A program made the position numbers and the translations under genes. From Oehlia diaphana (taxonomy: Eukaryota > Glomeromycota > Glomeromycetes > Glomerales > Glomeraceae): 64,000 nt of DNA. Positions 25,730-37,784 of the stretch are shown piece after piece. Numbering within the stretch: the first letter of the stretch is position 1; each line of letters starts with the position of its first letter. The notes beneath the pieces were generated by a model. It had not been told where the DNA came from. It saw nothing but the letters and a program-made list of their open reading frames with translations, and searched no databases. The stretch is from NCBI GenBank assembly GCA_003833135.1, contig QZLH01000173.1, positions 30,297-94,296 on the forward strand, written 5' to 3'.

Positions 25730-28700
25730 ATAACAAATCATAACAAATTTGCAAACTTTTATTAAATCAAAAAAATATTTTCATATAATTATAAATTATA
25801 ATTTTATTTTTTATTTAATAAATCAATATATTATCTGAAAATTAAAAGAGAAAGAATTAGTTAATTCTATATAAGATTGAAAAAATTATATATGTTTGTT
25901 GGTAACGGGACCAAAGTCTACTTATTTTATACATATATACTGTATAATACTTTGGTTCAAGAACCAACGATTTTTATTATACCCAAAAATGACGAATAAC
26001 TTTTCGTTAAATAAAGCGAAAAGACTCGTGAATCAATTGGGATTACAGCCAAACTCCGATATAACGTTATGTCGGGATTCTTATGAAAATCTTTAAAAAT
26101 ATCATTATAACAAAATTATACCGATTTTTATATATTCTCATAAAATTTTATCGTTATTGAATATCGAAATCAAACTGTAAATCACGTGAAATTAACATAA
26201 AAATCACTTACCCTTGAGTAAGGAATGAATAGTTTTTACCACAATTAGGTAGGTTATTGAGTACGTAAGTATGTACCTCATATTAAGAAAGCATTAGAAA
26301 AGAAAAAAAAAACCGAGATCCATTCTATTTATATAATAACGTGATATTATTATGTAATAGGATAATGTAATTAGTTCACGACTTCCACGTGGATTTATGC
26401 GAGAAAGTGACTACTTTTTTAAAAATATCTAAATTATTTTGATTTTTATATTTTATAAAATATGTGTATTATATGAAATTTTTGCCATGTGAAATAAATA
26501 ATAAATGTAAAATTTATTGTTACTATACAGTAATCAAACAATAGTAATTCTATTTTTTTTTTCTGCAGCGTATATAATATAATTATGAGTATATGCAACT
26601 AAATAATATCGTTGACTACCACACATCTATCAATAACTATCATACCATATGTGCACTATCAGCCTTCCATCTATCTGCATAGGTAATAAGAATATAAGGT
26701 AAGTTATGTTTGAATAACCACTTCTTAGGAGCTAAAAGTCAAAATACAATGTTATTATATAAATAATTACATACTATTTATAATAAATAAATATATATAT
26801 ACATATATTTGAAATTATTTATATTATAAAAGTAAATTATATATAAATCTACTTAGTACATCTAACTCAAGATTACTGCTATTACCATCTAGTCCTAGTT
26901 TTACAAAATACTATTACTAGATGGTTTCAAATAAAAAAATATATTTATTGATCATATAAAATTTTCAAAAAAATTGCTTATTTTAGGGGTATTTTTCAGA
27001 AAATTTTAAACTACATACCCTTGCTTTTTAGCTAATTAATTATCCAAATTCATTAAATTTATACCATTGAATTCATCTTAAAGAGAGGAATCTAATGATA
27101 ATAGTTTTGTTTTCTATCTTTAATACTTATTGAAATACAACACAGAGTAAATTTTTATTTAAATCCTAATCTGATTTATATAATTAAATTAGATATTTTA
27201 ATTTATCTAAAAATTGGCATTTTTAATATAAATTTTTGGTTATAATTAAATACTAAATTGCTATTATATTAAAAAAATAGACTGGTTTGATTTATATATA
27301 TTTTGTTTAAATAAATTTACAGAATCAATATTAATGTTATTAGTTGATTTATAAAGTTCATATTTCAGTATATAAATGATTTATTATTACATTTTTTTGA
27401 ATTAGTTATACTGATATTATATTATAAATCCTTTTTTTACCCATTTCTGCATGAGTTGATTTAAATAATACATTTTATAGAAGACAACTGCTATAATTTA
27501 GTAAAACTAAGGAAATATATTATGTTACATTTATTATATTACGATCAAAGATTAAGCCGACAAATTATCCGAAGCGAAAAAATATTTACAATTTAATAAA
27601 GCTAAAATAAGGAAATTAATAAGTTTAAGCTTTAACAAAATTATTTTCATAATACGGTATTAGCTCAGCAGGGGTATGTAATTTTTGAATCGCGGTAGTA
27701 TTTGAATTTAATCAGGTTATTAAAGGTTATTATGAATCAAAAGAAAGAAGTAATCTTTTAGTTCTTACAAATGCATTAGATAAATATGACAAATAAGATT
27801 TCACTTACATAAATAATACTTTACACTTGTCACGTAATCGGTGTCAAAAAAGTACTGATCTTGGGGATAACTAATAATCCGTATTTTTTAGAACACAAGA
27901 AATCGGGCATTAATTAATATTACTTAAAATGAATCATCATGGAATATTAATTAATACCTCCCATTTTTGTAAATTGATTATCTAGCGAAACAGATTGGAT
28001 AATTGGATAATCAAAATGTGTGATTTTGATTGGTTAATAAATCAACATCAGAAAAGGTTGACATGTACGGAATCTTGCTTGAGAAGTTGACGAATCACAT
28101 GTTATTTACAATCTGCCCAATATCGGCAACATATCATACCATATTGTCATATTTACAAACAGAGGCTGTGTGGGAATTTGGTTTAACGTAGATTAGTAGA
28201 TAATGAAGAGATTGTCCGAATCTACGGCAAAAAAAGGAGTTTTTACATCTGAATATTAGCAAATGCCTACGCTTATTTGCTTAAACTAGGATCGTAAATC
28301 TCTAATAAGTAAATTTGGAATTTGTGACGTCAATTAGATTTTCATTCAACATGATACAAAATTGGGGTATCGTGCGTTGCAATAAGTTTTTCTTTCCCTC
28401 CGAACTTTTTTTTCAAAAAGATAAATTAACCAAGGATCCTTTTTTTCTCTCTCATTAACGAAAAATTTTGCTTAATTTTACGTTAATTACATAATTTATA
28501 TGAATAATTTTTTTTTTTTTTGAAAAAAAAAAATTTTTTGCTCCCTGACACGGAGCTCTGATTCCGTTTTTATACACAATAAACCCATTTTATTATTTAA
28601 TGAATGATACTTGGCTGATTTTTACTTGTTCTAAATGATATCAGTGATATTTACGTTAACATATTTTGTTATTATAACCTATTAATATATCTCGCTGCGC

Positions 28701-28770
28701 TTTTTTAATATTACGATTCTATTAGTTACGCAATTTAGTTACAAATAAGAAATTCGTATAAATAGTTCAA
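25730..28770. other. Gene-poor AT-rich region
   Basis: About 3 kb with no multi-exon gene on either strand. It contains CACGTG at 26183 and 26386, a near-perfect 20-base palindrome at 26056-26075, and a T12/A/T homopolymer block near 28507-28535. A short frame at 25990-26094 is too weak to call. The last 300 bases should contain the RBR gene promoter. Confidence 0.55.
26056..26075. repeat. 20-base near-perfect palindrome
   Basis: CCGATATAACGTTATGTCGG pairs with itself except at one pair of positions. It shares the TATAACG word with the block near 8600-8755, so it may be a relic of the same repeat family. Confidence 0.6.
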
Positions 28771-29882
28771 ATGAAGCCTTTAAATTTATTTAATTCCAAT
28801 TCGCAACCGTCTTTCGAATCGGTTAATAATAACCATTGGGATCTTTTAGCATCCTCCTTTTATCACACTTTATATAATTCCCTCCCTTTTCGATTGTTAG
28901 TTTTAGGGAATCAAAATTTGTCATCCAATTACTATATATATTATTTCTCTCCAATATATACAAATCTTAAACAATACTCCATAACAAATTTATTACTTGC
29001 CTATACTCTTCCTCTTCTTTATATTTTCTCCCCAACTTTGGTAAGTTTCTAAATATAATGACGCGCATTAAACATATGATTATGAGAGAATTTGACGATA
29101 ATAAAATAGGGATAACGCATGTACTGCGGTTTTGACTAATTGCGATGTTTTTATCCTTTCTATTTCAGATTGTACCCGCAATATTTGTTCGTTCTTTACA
29201 ATTTTTTGCTTCCAAAACAGCTGCTATAAGTAACAGTTTAACTTCAAATAAATCTCGTTCTTCAACGCTCTTCAACCTGTCGTCCGCAAGCAGTTCCGGT
29301 TCTTCTTCCCCTCCCTCTTCTCAGAGGGGAGATAACGGGGATTCCATTCAAGATATAGAGTATTGGTTACAAAGATGCTCAATATGTTTTGATGCCCAAT
29401 TGGATTTTTGTTTGGAAGTTTGTCGAGACCAATTCTGCAGAGATTGTTTTCAAAGGTAAATTATTAAAATTAAAGAAAACATAAATATTAATAAAAAAAT
29501 TCATTAATCCCTCACATATTTGAATAATTTAGATATGTTAAAGAAGTTGTTCATAATTCTTGGGGCCTCAGCATAACAAAAATAAAATGTCCTGTATGTC
29601 ATGAAGTTGTACCCCAATCTGAATGGAGCAAGGTAAAATAAAATAAAATAAAATAAAATAAATAAAACAAAATTTTTTTTTAACACACTATTTTTATAGT
29701 ATGTGGATCAAAATACAATTGACTTATATAATATGTACAATAAACCATACCGTTCTTTCTCTCGTTGTTGTTCTGGATGCGGTGAAGAAGTCTTTGCTGC
29801 TCAAGTATTTCAAGTTTGTTCTGAGGAAAAAGAAAAGTAGGTTTACTAAAATAATTAGTGGCATAATTATTTTAAGTTTATA

Positions 29883-29917
<35 letters not shown>

Positions 29918-31209
29918 TTTTTTTTTTTTTTTTTTTTTAGATATTTTAAAGATATTTCCAATCTTCTTCGCAAATTTTTGGAGACCTATGGAAATGTTAA
30001 GGGATCTAATACGGACAATCAATCTGATACCGATAATTTTATTACTAAATTTGAAGCTGATTATTTAGTTTACATTTCTGAAGAGAATACCACCATTGAA
30101 ATCATGGAAATGTATGAACATATTACTGAGAAAATGGGAAAAATTCTTGGCTTGAGGTATAATTTTTCAGAATATTAGATAGATTATTGAATAAGCATCT
30201 GATAATTAACAATTTATTAAATAAATTAGGTTTGACTTAAACAAAAAACGTCCTTTAAAAAATTCTTCACATCATAAATTAAAAACGCATGCTGATATGG
30301 TAAAGGCTGCAGCAGAAATTTCCTCAAAATTTGTTGCATTGGAAGTTCGGCCAGAAGCATGGAGAGAATTGCAATTTATGCACATTTCTAATTTTCCACA
30401 ATCCAATTGGTAATCATAAGTTTTTTTATATATCTTATTTCAAGAATTTATTTTTAATTTTACATTTCGGTGTAAAATTTCTTTAGTTCTAAATGTAAAA
30501 AGGACATTTGTCTTCAATGTGGGGACCCTACTCATCATACAGGAATGACATGTATTCAGTACATGCGTCATAAGGTGGCAAATCCTCATTTATTTGTCAC
30601 AAATCAATCTTTACTATGTAATGATAAAAATGACATTACGGATGCTCTTGAAAATACTAAATGGAAACTTGCAAATTCAAAATCTTGTCCGAATTGTTCA
30701 ATATTGATCAATCGTGATGATGGATGTAATAAAGTTGATTGCTTGCATTGTGGATATAGATTTTGTTGGATTTGTAGGAGTGGCTGGTCAGAGAAATGTG
30801 GATTTTATCGATGTAGGATGGGTAAGCGAAAGAAAGGCAAAGATAAACAATCTGCACGTAAGCAGCAAAATTCTTCACAACTTCATATTGAACATGTTAA
30901 TAATAATGTTAGCGAAATATCACAATTTGGAGGATCTCGAGATGATGTAGAAATGTCAGATTCTTTTCAAACTGAAGAAGAAACAGAATATGATTATGAT
31001 GAAAATGATGTTGATGATGATGCTGTTGTGTTGAATGCATTGACTCAAAGTTTAGATGACCAAGTAAGTAATTAAAAAAAACATTGAAAAGAATTGTGGT
31101 TTTGAATAATAATTATTATATAAATATTAATTTTTTATAGCCCGAAATCGGAGTTCCTAATGTTTTCTTGATTCAATCTAAAATAACCCCAACTGATTCA
31201 AATTTTTAG
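28771..31209 (+). CDS. RBR (RING-IBR-RING) E3 ubiquitin ligase
   Basis: RING/HECT-hybrid ligase that takes ubiquitin from an E2 onto its own catalytic Cys before the substrate. Eight exons (28771-29040, 29169-29455, 29533-29632, 29700-29836, 29941-30156, 30230-30409, 30487-31063, 31141-31209) give 611 residues. The N-terminus has hydrophobic stretches (LLLAYTLPLLYIFSPTL) that may anchor it in a membrane, then a Ser-rich linker. RING1: CSICFDAQLDFCLEVCRDQF, then CRDCF and KIKCPVCHEVVP. IBR-like: CSKCKKDICLQCGDPTHHTG. RING2: CPNCSILINRDDGCNKVDC, then CGYRFCWIC; the Cys in GCNK sits at the usual catalytic position. An acidic tail follows. The intron 29837-29940 consists largely of A28T25. The substrate is unknown. 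Confidence 0.9.
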
Positions 31210-31909
31210 AAAAAAATTACATAATTACATTTTTTAAAATACACCTCTCTTTTTTTATTGATTTTGAACAAAGCGGGAAAGCGGGAAATTGGGTGATAGT
31301 GAAGCATAGCGTTTGGGAATACTTCTTTTTTTGGTTATGATTTTTTTTTTCTTTTGTGATGTATCTTTTTTTTCAAATTAGAAATAAATATATAACGGGA
31401 AAACTTGGTTGGTATATATGTGATATTTTTTTTGATGTATATGATGTATAGTAATCTTTATAAATTTGTATATTTACTATTTCTATGCTTTTTTTTATTG
31501 TTAAGGAAATTATTTATATTTCATCTCCTTTTCTTGTTTTTCAAAATAGATAAAATAGATGATACAAATTTCCAAATGAATGTTATAAATTAAATGAGAA
31601 GTTGATTTATATATAGAGTTTGTATTATTTAAATTGTTTATTAGAGATAAATACAAATAACATTATTAGATAATAAATGTAGAAATATATTTATATTCTA
31701 TATCTTATGATTCAAAATCTCATTATTCTATAAATTATTAGTCCTATTAGTCCAGAATAAAATTATTAGCTATTAAATAATAAAATATAATAATGATAAT
31801 TAATGTATAATAATTAATAAGTTTAAATCTAATTATTATTGTATATATTTATAAATCAGATTAATGTTTAAAAAGTATTGAATTAATAATATTAAATTAT
31901 TTCATTTTT
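31210..31909. other. Convergent intergenic region
   Basis: Lies between the RBR gene and CFAP410, which end toward each other. AT-rich; probably both 3' UTRs. No further feature seen. Confidence 0.5.
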
Positions 31910-33619
31910 TCATTTTTTTCCCGGTTTTCCTTGTCGATTTAACATAACCAATTGTAGTTTTCTTTGCACCACATGCAAATCTTTTTCTTCAAGTTCATCC
32001 ATCAAAGCGAGAACGGCGGTAAGTACATTTGAATGCTATAAATATATAAATAATAAATAATAAATAATAATTTTTTTTTTTAAAAAAAAAAAAAATTAAA
32101 AATTTTGTAACCAACCTGCTGTGGATCACCTTTAATATTAACATCCTCACTAATATTACTCAATTTTGGGGGAGGAGTTCGAGATGGTGCTCTACTTAAA
32201 GGAGCTGACGTTGCCTTTCCCGGTGACTTAGGTTGGAGATTACCAATTCCATTTGTCTTAGAACTTCCATTATTAGATTTTGATTTTACTAACTTAATAC
32301 CACCTTCTTGTGAAGGTGGTGGTGTTCGTGATGGTGTTCGTGATGGTGTTCGTGATGGCGGTCGTGATGGTGGTCGATTTGAATTTATAGCAGGTGATCG
32401 TGCACGAGGACTATTTTGACCATTTCCTTGAAAAGATAAAATCCCATTTGGATTTACTCTAATAGGTTTGGGCGATTTATAAAACGAATCATGATCATAA
32501 TTTGTTTTAGGTGTCCAGGATGAACTTTTGAATAAATTTGTGCCTATATTATCTGAAGATGTCGATGTGAAATCATTATCACTATCAATATTTCCGTTTT
32601 TTTTTGAAAACTCGTTTTCATTCAATCCTTCATTAGATGAATTTTTACTTGAAGTCAACCGGTTACGAATTTTAGGAGGCATCGTAGATGGTAACTATAA
32701 TAATTAAAATAATTTGAAATAAATAATCTGCGATACAATAATAACAAAAGACCAAGACCTAATAAAAATTCAAACTTACGCTACTCATTGAAGCAAGGAC
32801 TTCTTCATCAGTAACATCTAATTTATGATAAAATTGCGTTTAGTTAAAAAAAATTTTTTTTTTTAATATATTAAATTCTTAAAAGTTTATCTATCTACCA
32901 TGATGATCCAATTTTTTTAACCAAGGTAAATATCTTAGTACTATGCTTCGATATTTCGTTTCATCATCGGCACATGGATTATCACATAACCAAAGTACTT
33001 CTAAATTTCTTAAAGTAGTAAGATGTTTCACTTGTTCAACATCATTAATAAAATTCTTTCGCAGATAAAGTTCTGTCGTTAAAATAATTATATATATTAT
33101 TATTAAAAATATTTATACAAATAAATTTAAATTATATGTTGGTATATTATATATACCTTTTAATCCTTTGCCTTATTAAAATTAAAAGTAATCCCAACGA
33201 AATATGAATAAGGCCAAAAGTTGAAAATTTTTGATAACAATTAACCAGCATACTATTAGAAATTATAAAGCTGACTCACATTCGGAAAGTTGTTCCAGAG
33301 AAGTGAGATTATTTACACTACAATAAACACAAATGAAAAAAAGTTAATTTGAATAAGTTAAAATATAATTTTTTTTATTATTATTACTTTTACCTCAAAC
33401 TTAGTATCTCTAAGCTACTACAATTTTTCAATGTTCCAATGTCGTCTAGTTCGCAACCCTAAGAAATAAAAACAGAGTTGAACATCATAAAGATGTCAAA
33501 CCAAGAAAAAAGCAAAAAATAAACCATGTTTTGAATACCCATAGATTCAAGTTTCGAACTTCAACAACAGATTTTGCACTCGATTTGGTTAAAATGAGTT
33601 CGTCTGTCAGAATTGCCAT
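31910..33619 (-). CDS. CFAP410: CFAP410 (C21orf2)-like leucine-rich repeat protein
   Basis: Eight exons (33539-33619, 33394-33458, 33280-33317, 33157-33171, 32899-33072, 32780-32817, 32116-32694, 31910-32035) join in phase to 371 residues. The N-terminal LRR domain (1-140) starts MAILTDELILTKSSAKSVVE, then VRNLNLWGCELDDIGTLKNC, LSLSVNNLTSLEQLSECKGL, KELYLRKNFINDVEQVKHLT, LEVLWLCDNPCADDETKYRS and YLPWLKKLDHHDVTDEEV. This order, including the capping motif, is that of CFAP410. The middle is disordered, with PSRT repeats (near 32320-32375). The C-terminus HSNVLTAVLALMDELEEKDL, VVQRKLQL matches the helical C-terminal domain that in animals and protists oligomerises and binds NEK1-type kinases (recalled, not searched). 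Exon 4 is 15 nt. In other organisms it works at cilia and in DNA-damage response. Confidence 0.88.
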
Positions 33620-36600
33620 AGTTTCTTATGATAAAAATAAAAATTAGTTGTAAGATAACGTTACGTAATTTTAATAATTAATAATGATCAAAAACCTATT
33701 TCTTCCGTGGTTATGAATTTATGAATTAAATTATAAAAAACGCATTATAAGTTAAAATTTAAAAAAGATATAAATGATGATATACACCTAAATAATTTAA
33801 AATTCGGCTGTGTGATACTGTCTGTGGTTCAGACGCGATTTTTTTTGTCTTTGTCTTCGGGATTTAATTTTTTTATACAGGTGGCGATCAATCAGCTAAT
33901 ATTAATGTGGATAGTCATCACATGTTAATATAATATAAACAGCATATGATCCTGCTTTATAATCACAATAAAGAGCTGAATTTTTCAAAAATATGAAACC
34001 ACTTACTGCATAATTTTATAATATAGAATTTACCATCATTTGAATCGTTTTAATGAGACAAATCTAATGAGTCAAAATTCAATCTTTGGATCAAAAGATA
34101 TTATAAATGGCTTATCACGATCTTTTCTATAGAAGATTCAATGATGCAACCTAACATGGCTTTTTCCCGTATAATCATTACATTACCTAAAAACATCAAA
34201 TACAATAACTGATTTAATATTAATTTATATCAATTTTCTTTAAATTGTTTTGCTGTAAAAAATGAGTATGTGGTATTACGCATCGGTACATATATTTAAC
34301 ATTCATTCAAAAATCGTAATTGTCATGAGCGAGTTATTCATTTACCGAAAATTATAGGAACTATATGCATACAATGGAGTTTCTTGAAATTGCTGCGCCA
34401 CGAAAGCATTTAGAGAGTAAAAAAAAAACAGAACGTTTTTGCTATATTGACGTGAACAAACTCAAACTATGGAGAGACCACTAACTATTAATACTTTATG
34501 ATAAATCAAAATTTAGACAAGGAGCTTGACGTTCACCAGGTGAGATCATATCAAGCTGTTTCTGAAAACTACCACAACGAAATTTTTATTATGAATAAAG
34601 AGAATAAAGATCAGTATCTAGATTCTCGAATTTTATTTGTAAAAATGGCAGAAACTTCGTAAATTATTTGGTGAAGAAATAAAGGTCTTTCAACATTATA
34701 CAAAACTAAAGATGTAGTTTCGGATGCAATTGTCATTACTCATTACAAAAGTGTATTTTATCGTAATTAAAATGAAACTGAAAATCCAACTACTCAAGCG
34801 GCTGGTCTTAAGCCAAATTTATGCTCCGAAAAAAAATTTCAAGTGGTGCAACTGACCGTACCTCCTCATGTTGAAAAATACTTATGAACCCGCTGATAGA
34901 CTTCTTACCTCTCATTTCTACTAATGAAGTATATCTGGTAACATTTAGGAAATGAGAATTCAAAAAAAAACATCAAAAGATGCCTTGGAGGAAGTATGTC
35001 TACATTAGTCTTTCCATAAGTTTGAGATTGGTCAATTCATGAGAACTGCTGGGCTATTTCAATAAATTACCGTCAGTAATGAACTACAAATCTTTACAGA
35101 ACCTCTTCACTCAGATCATTCACGTGCTACTTTGAAAAGCAATCAATATAACGAATAAGCAACACAAATTATGCGGCCAAAATGGAATGGCGCAAAAATT
35201 GATGACAATAAGATTCATCATGGTGGTGATGGATTATATCGAGTCCATTGATGATTATGTAAAATATCAATGTTGTCTTTGCTAGTTTCAAACGAGAAAG
35301 TCAATATTTATGGGCGGGTAAAAGAAGGAAAAGATCGATATTTATCCTTCATGAGTAGCCACTAGGAAGTCGAAGAAACATTACATCATCTGTTGAAAAA
35401 TGGGTATAATTAAGTTAGCTTATTTGCCAAATTGTGTATTTATCGCAAGTATAATTATTTCATTCGGAACTAATACATCTATAGTTGGTTACCTGATCTA
35501 AAATTTTAGTAATTTGCGCGTGACAATAATATTACATACACAGTCAGGGATGACCACGTGAATATACAGAAACCCAACTTGTGCATATATTTATTATTCT
35601 TTGCTTCGCTTTGCCATGACTATTACATAAAATACAATAAATCGCATATAATCATGTAAACAGAACCTAGTATATGCCAATTTTTATTATAAATAAAAAA
35701 ATATTTTTTAATTTTTGTGAATGGTAGAATAAAGCTATTGAAGAAACGTGATTTAGAAATACTAAAAGCTTTACTTAAAAACATGAGTTTTTTCACTTAT
35801 TTTAATAATATGGTAAAAACATTAATAGGGAAAGGATTATAAAAGTGAAAAAGTAAAATATTTTTATTTAGAATATTGAATATTTCTATACTTTATTTTT
35901 AATGCTAAAAATATTAAATAATAAATTTATTTTATTAATGTGAGTAATGCAGACTAACCTGTTACAATTTTTGAATTAATATTTTGGTAATGTAAAAAAA
36001 AAAACAATACATGACACTAATAAGCAATGCAATTGATTTGAATTAAATTATTTAGATTAAAATGTAAGGATTAATAATGCTGCTTTATTAAACATTCAAA
36101 AGCATTCACAGTTGGAAATTACAAAAATTAAATTTTTTTTAATTTTTTATATAATTAATAAATCATATATTCAAAGTAATAATTTGAAAAAATAATGTAT
36201 AATTCACAAAACATCACACATATATTATTTAAATATACAGTACAAGCCTACAATAAATTACCGGATTTCTTTAAAAATGCTTGGTAATTTTCATATTGCA
36301 TAAAAATACAATAAGTTTTTGATGAAATCACTCAAATTTTTTTTTATTTGAAAGCTAATCCTTCATAGAATTTATATTCTAAATAAAAAAAAAAATGTTT
36401 TAAATTATAAAATATGAAAAACTATTGAGGTTATTTCATATATTTATTTGCACATAGGTAACTTTTAAAAATTTTAGACCATTTTTATTTGCTTTTAACA
36501 ACTACAATTGATTATCTTTCAAATAAAAAAAAATTATATATAACTAAATTTATTATAGTATTTTAGTTATTAAAACAATACTAAAAAAATCTATTGATTT

Positions 36601-37784
36601 AATATTCAAATACTAATAAATCTAGATAATGTTGAAAATAAAAAAGAAAGAATCTAAAATAATTGAAAAAAAGCCAAACTTTTTAGCAATTATATGAGAA
36701 AAAAAGCCGATTATTTACTTTGCAAAAGCAATTTTTTATTAATAGAAAGCCAAAAATAGAAAATTATTAATAGTAAATCGGAAAATTGGACTAATCGGGT
36801 ATTATTAAAAAACTCCATTTCAGGAAAAAAAGTACAATAAATATAAATTATGTAATATTTCAAAATACCCAAAATTCATATTTGATATACACATATTTAG
36901 GTGAAATAGCTGACATCATTATTTGCACATGATATGAGGAGGGAAATTCTTGAATATAATGAAAAAATTAAATTGGCTAGCATTCACCATCGGAAATATA
37001 TTAATATTTAATATTTAAAAGATACATAAGAATATCCATTTTAGTTTGATAAAAATTTTTTATTGTTTAATTTTACAGCCAAAAAAAATATAATTAGATG
37101 TAGTGCTCAGCAATGTGAAAAATTATTTGTGAACATCTGATTCGATATGTATGCAATTTCACTGATTTCGTATTGGAACAAATTATTTTTAGATTTTACT
37201 GCCTTGCATGCTTACATTCCCTACATGCGTTTTCAATTACATCACTAAAAAAAATATGATTTTTTTTGAATTTTTGATCGGCTGTACCATAAATGGCCAA
37301 TCATCAAATTAACCGAGTAAAGATTTTTTATTCATTTTCGCTTAATAAGAATGAAATTAATTTCTCAATTTTTGATAATTTTTTCATGTATAAATGATGT
37401 TTAAATGAATAAATGTTATTTTATGGTGTAAATTCATATATCAAAAATCGCTCAAAATCTGATTTATCAATTTTTATGTACCGCACGGCGCGATGAGTAG
37501 GTTTTTTATTAATATTTTTATACATAACAATTACAACGTCTTGTGAAATACCTCTCAAATTTGTCACACTCCAAATTGGTCCCCATGGCTTAGATTTTGT
37601 GACTTAGTTTATTTTCATACTGTGAAACACAATTCTGTACTTTTTCGTATATACAAAGTTGTATCTCACGATGAAGCTCTGAGCAAAAAAAAAACCCAGA
37701 ATATCTTACAATTTTTATAATTATTTTTTTCTTTAGTTTTATTACTCTTCATTTTATTATTTTTTTTTCTTTTTGAGAAAACAC
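33620..37784. other. Gene-poor region with decayed coding sequence
   Basis: About 4.2 kb. The stretch 34430-35400 is visibly less AT-rich and reads as broken frames; the clearest part is listed as a pseudogene. From 35600 to 37700 the DNA is AT-rich without coding signal. The final 150 bases before the kinase start are pyrimidine-rich and probably hold its leader. CACGTG occurs at 35120 and 35555. Confidence 0.5.
34498..34890 (+). pseudogene. Unidentified coding relic
   Basis: A 54-codon frame (34498-34662: MINQNLDKELDVHQVRSYQA, ending VKMAETS) stops, and similar protein-like sequence continues in shifted frames: LFGEEIKVFQHYTKLKM, then KTKDVVSDAIVITHYKSVFY, then AAGLKPNLCSEKKFQVVQLT and VPPHVEKYL. 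Each piece ends at a stop or frame change. No introns with clean junctions restore a frame. The parent family is not recognised. Confidence 0.35.

Noticed and set aside
25990..26094. Short frame MTNNFSLNKAKRLVNQ
   Set aside because: Only 35 codons, no splice partner, and it overlaps a palindrome that looks like repeat sequence.
27655..27730. tRNA-like TTAGCTCAGCAGGGG
   Set aside because: It resembles a D arm, but no acceptor stem, anticodon arm or T arm can be folded around it.
37773..37784. Upstream non-ATG extension of the kinase (MRKH…)
   Set aside because: It begins at TTG; the ATG at 37785 is the first standard start.
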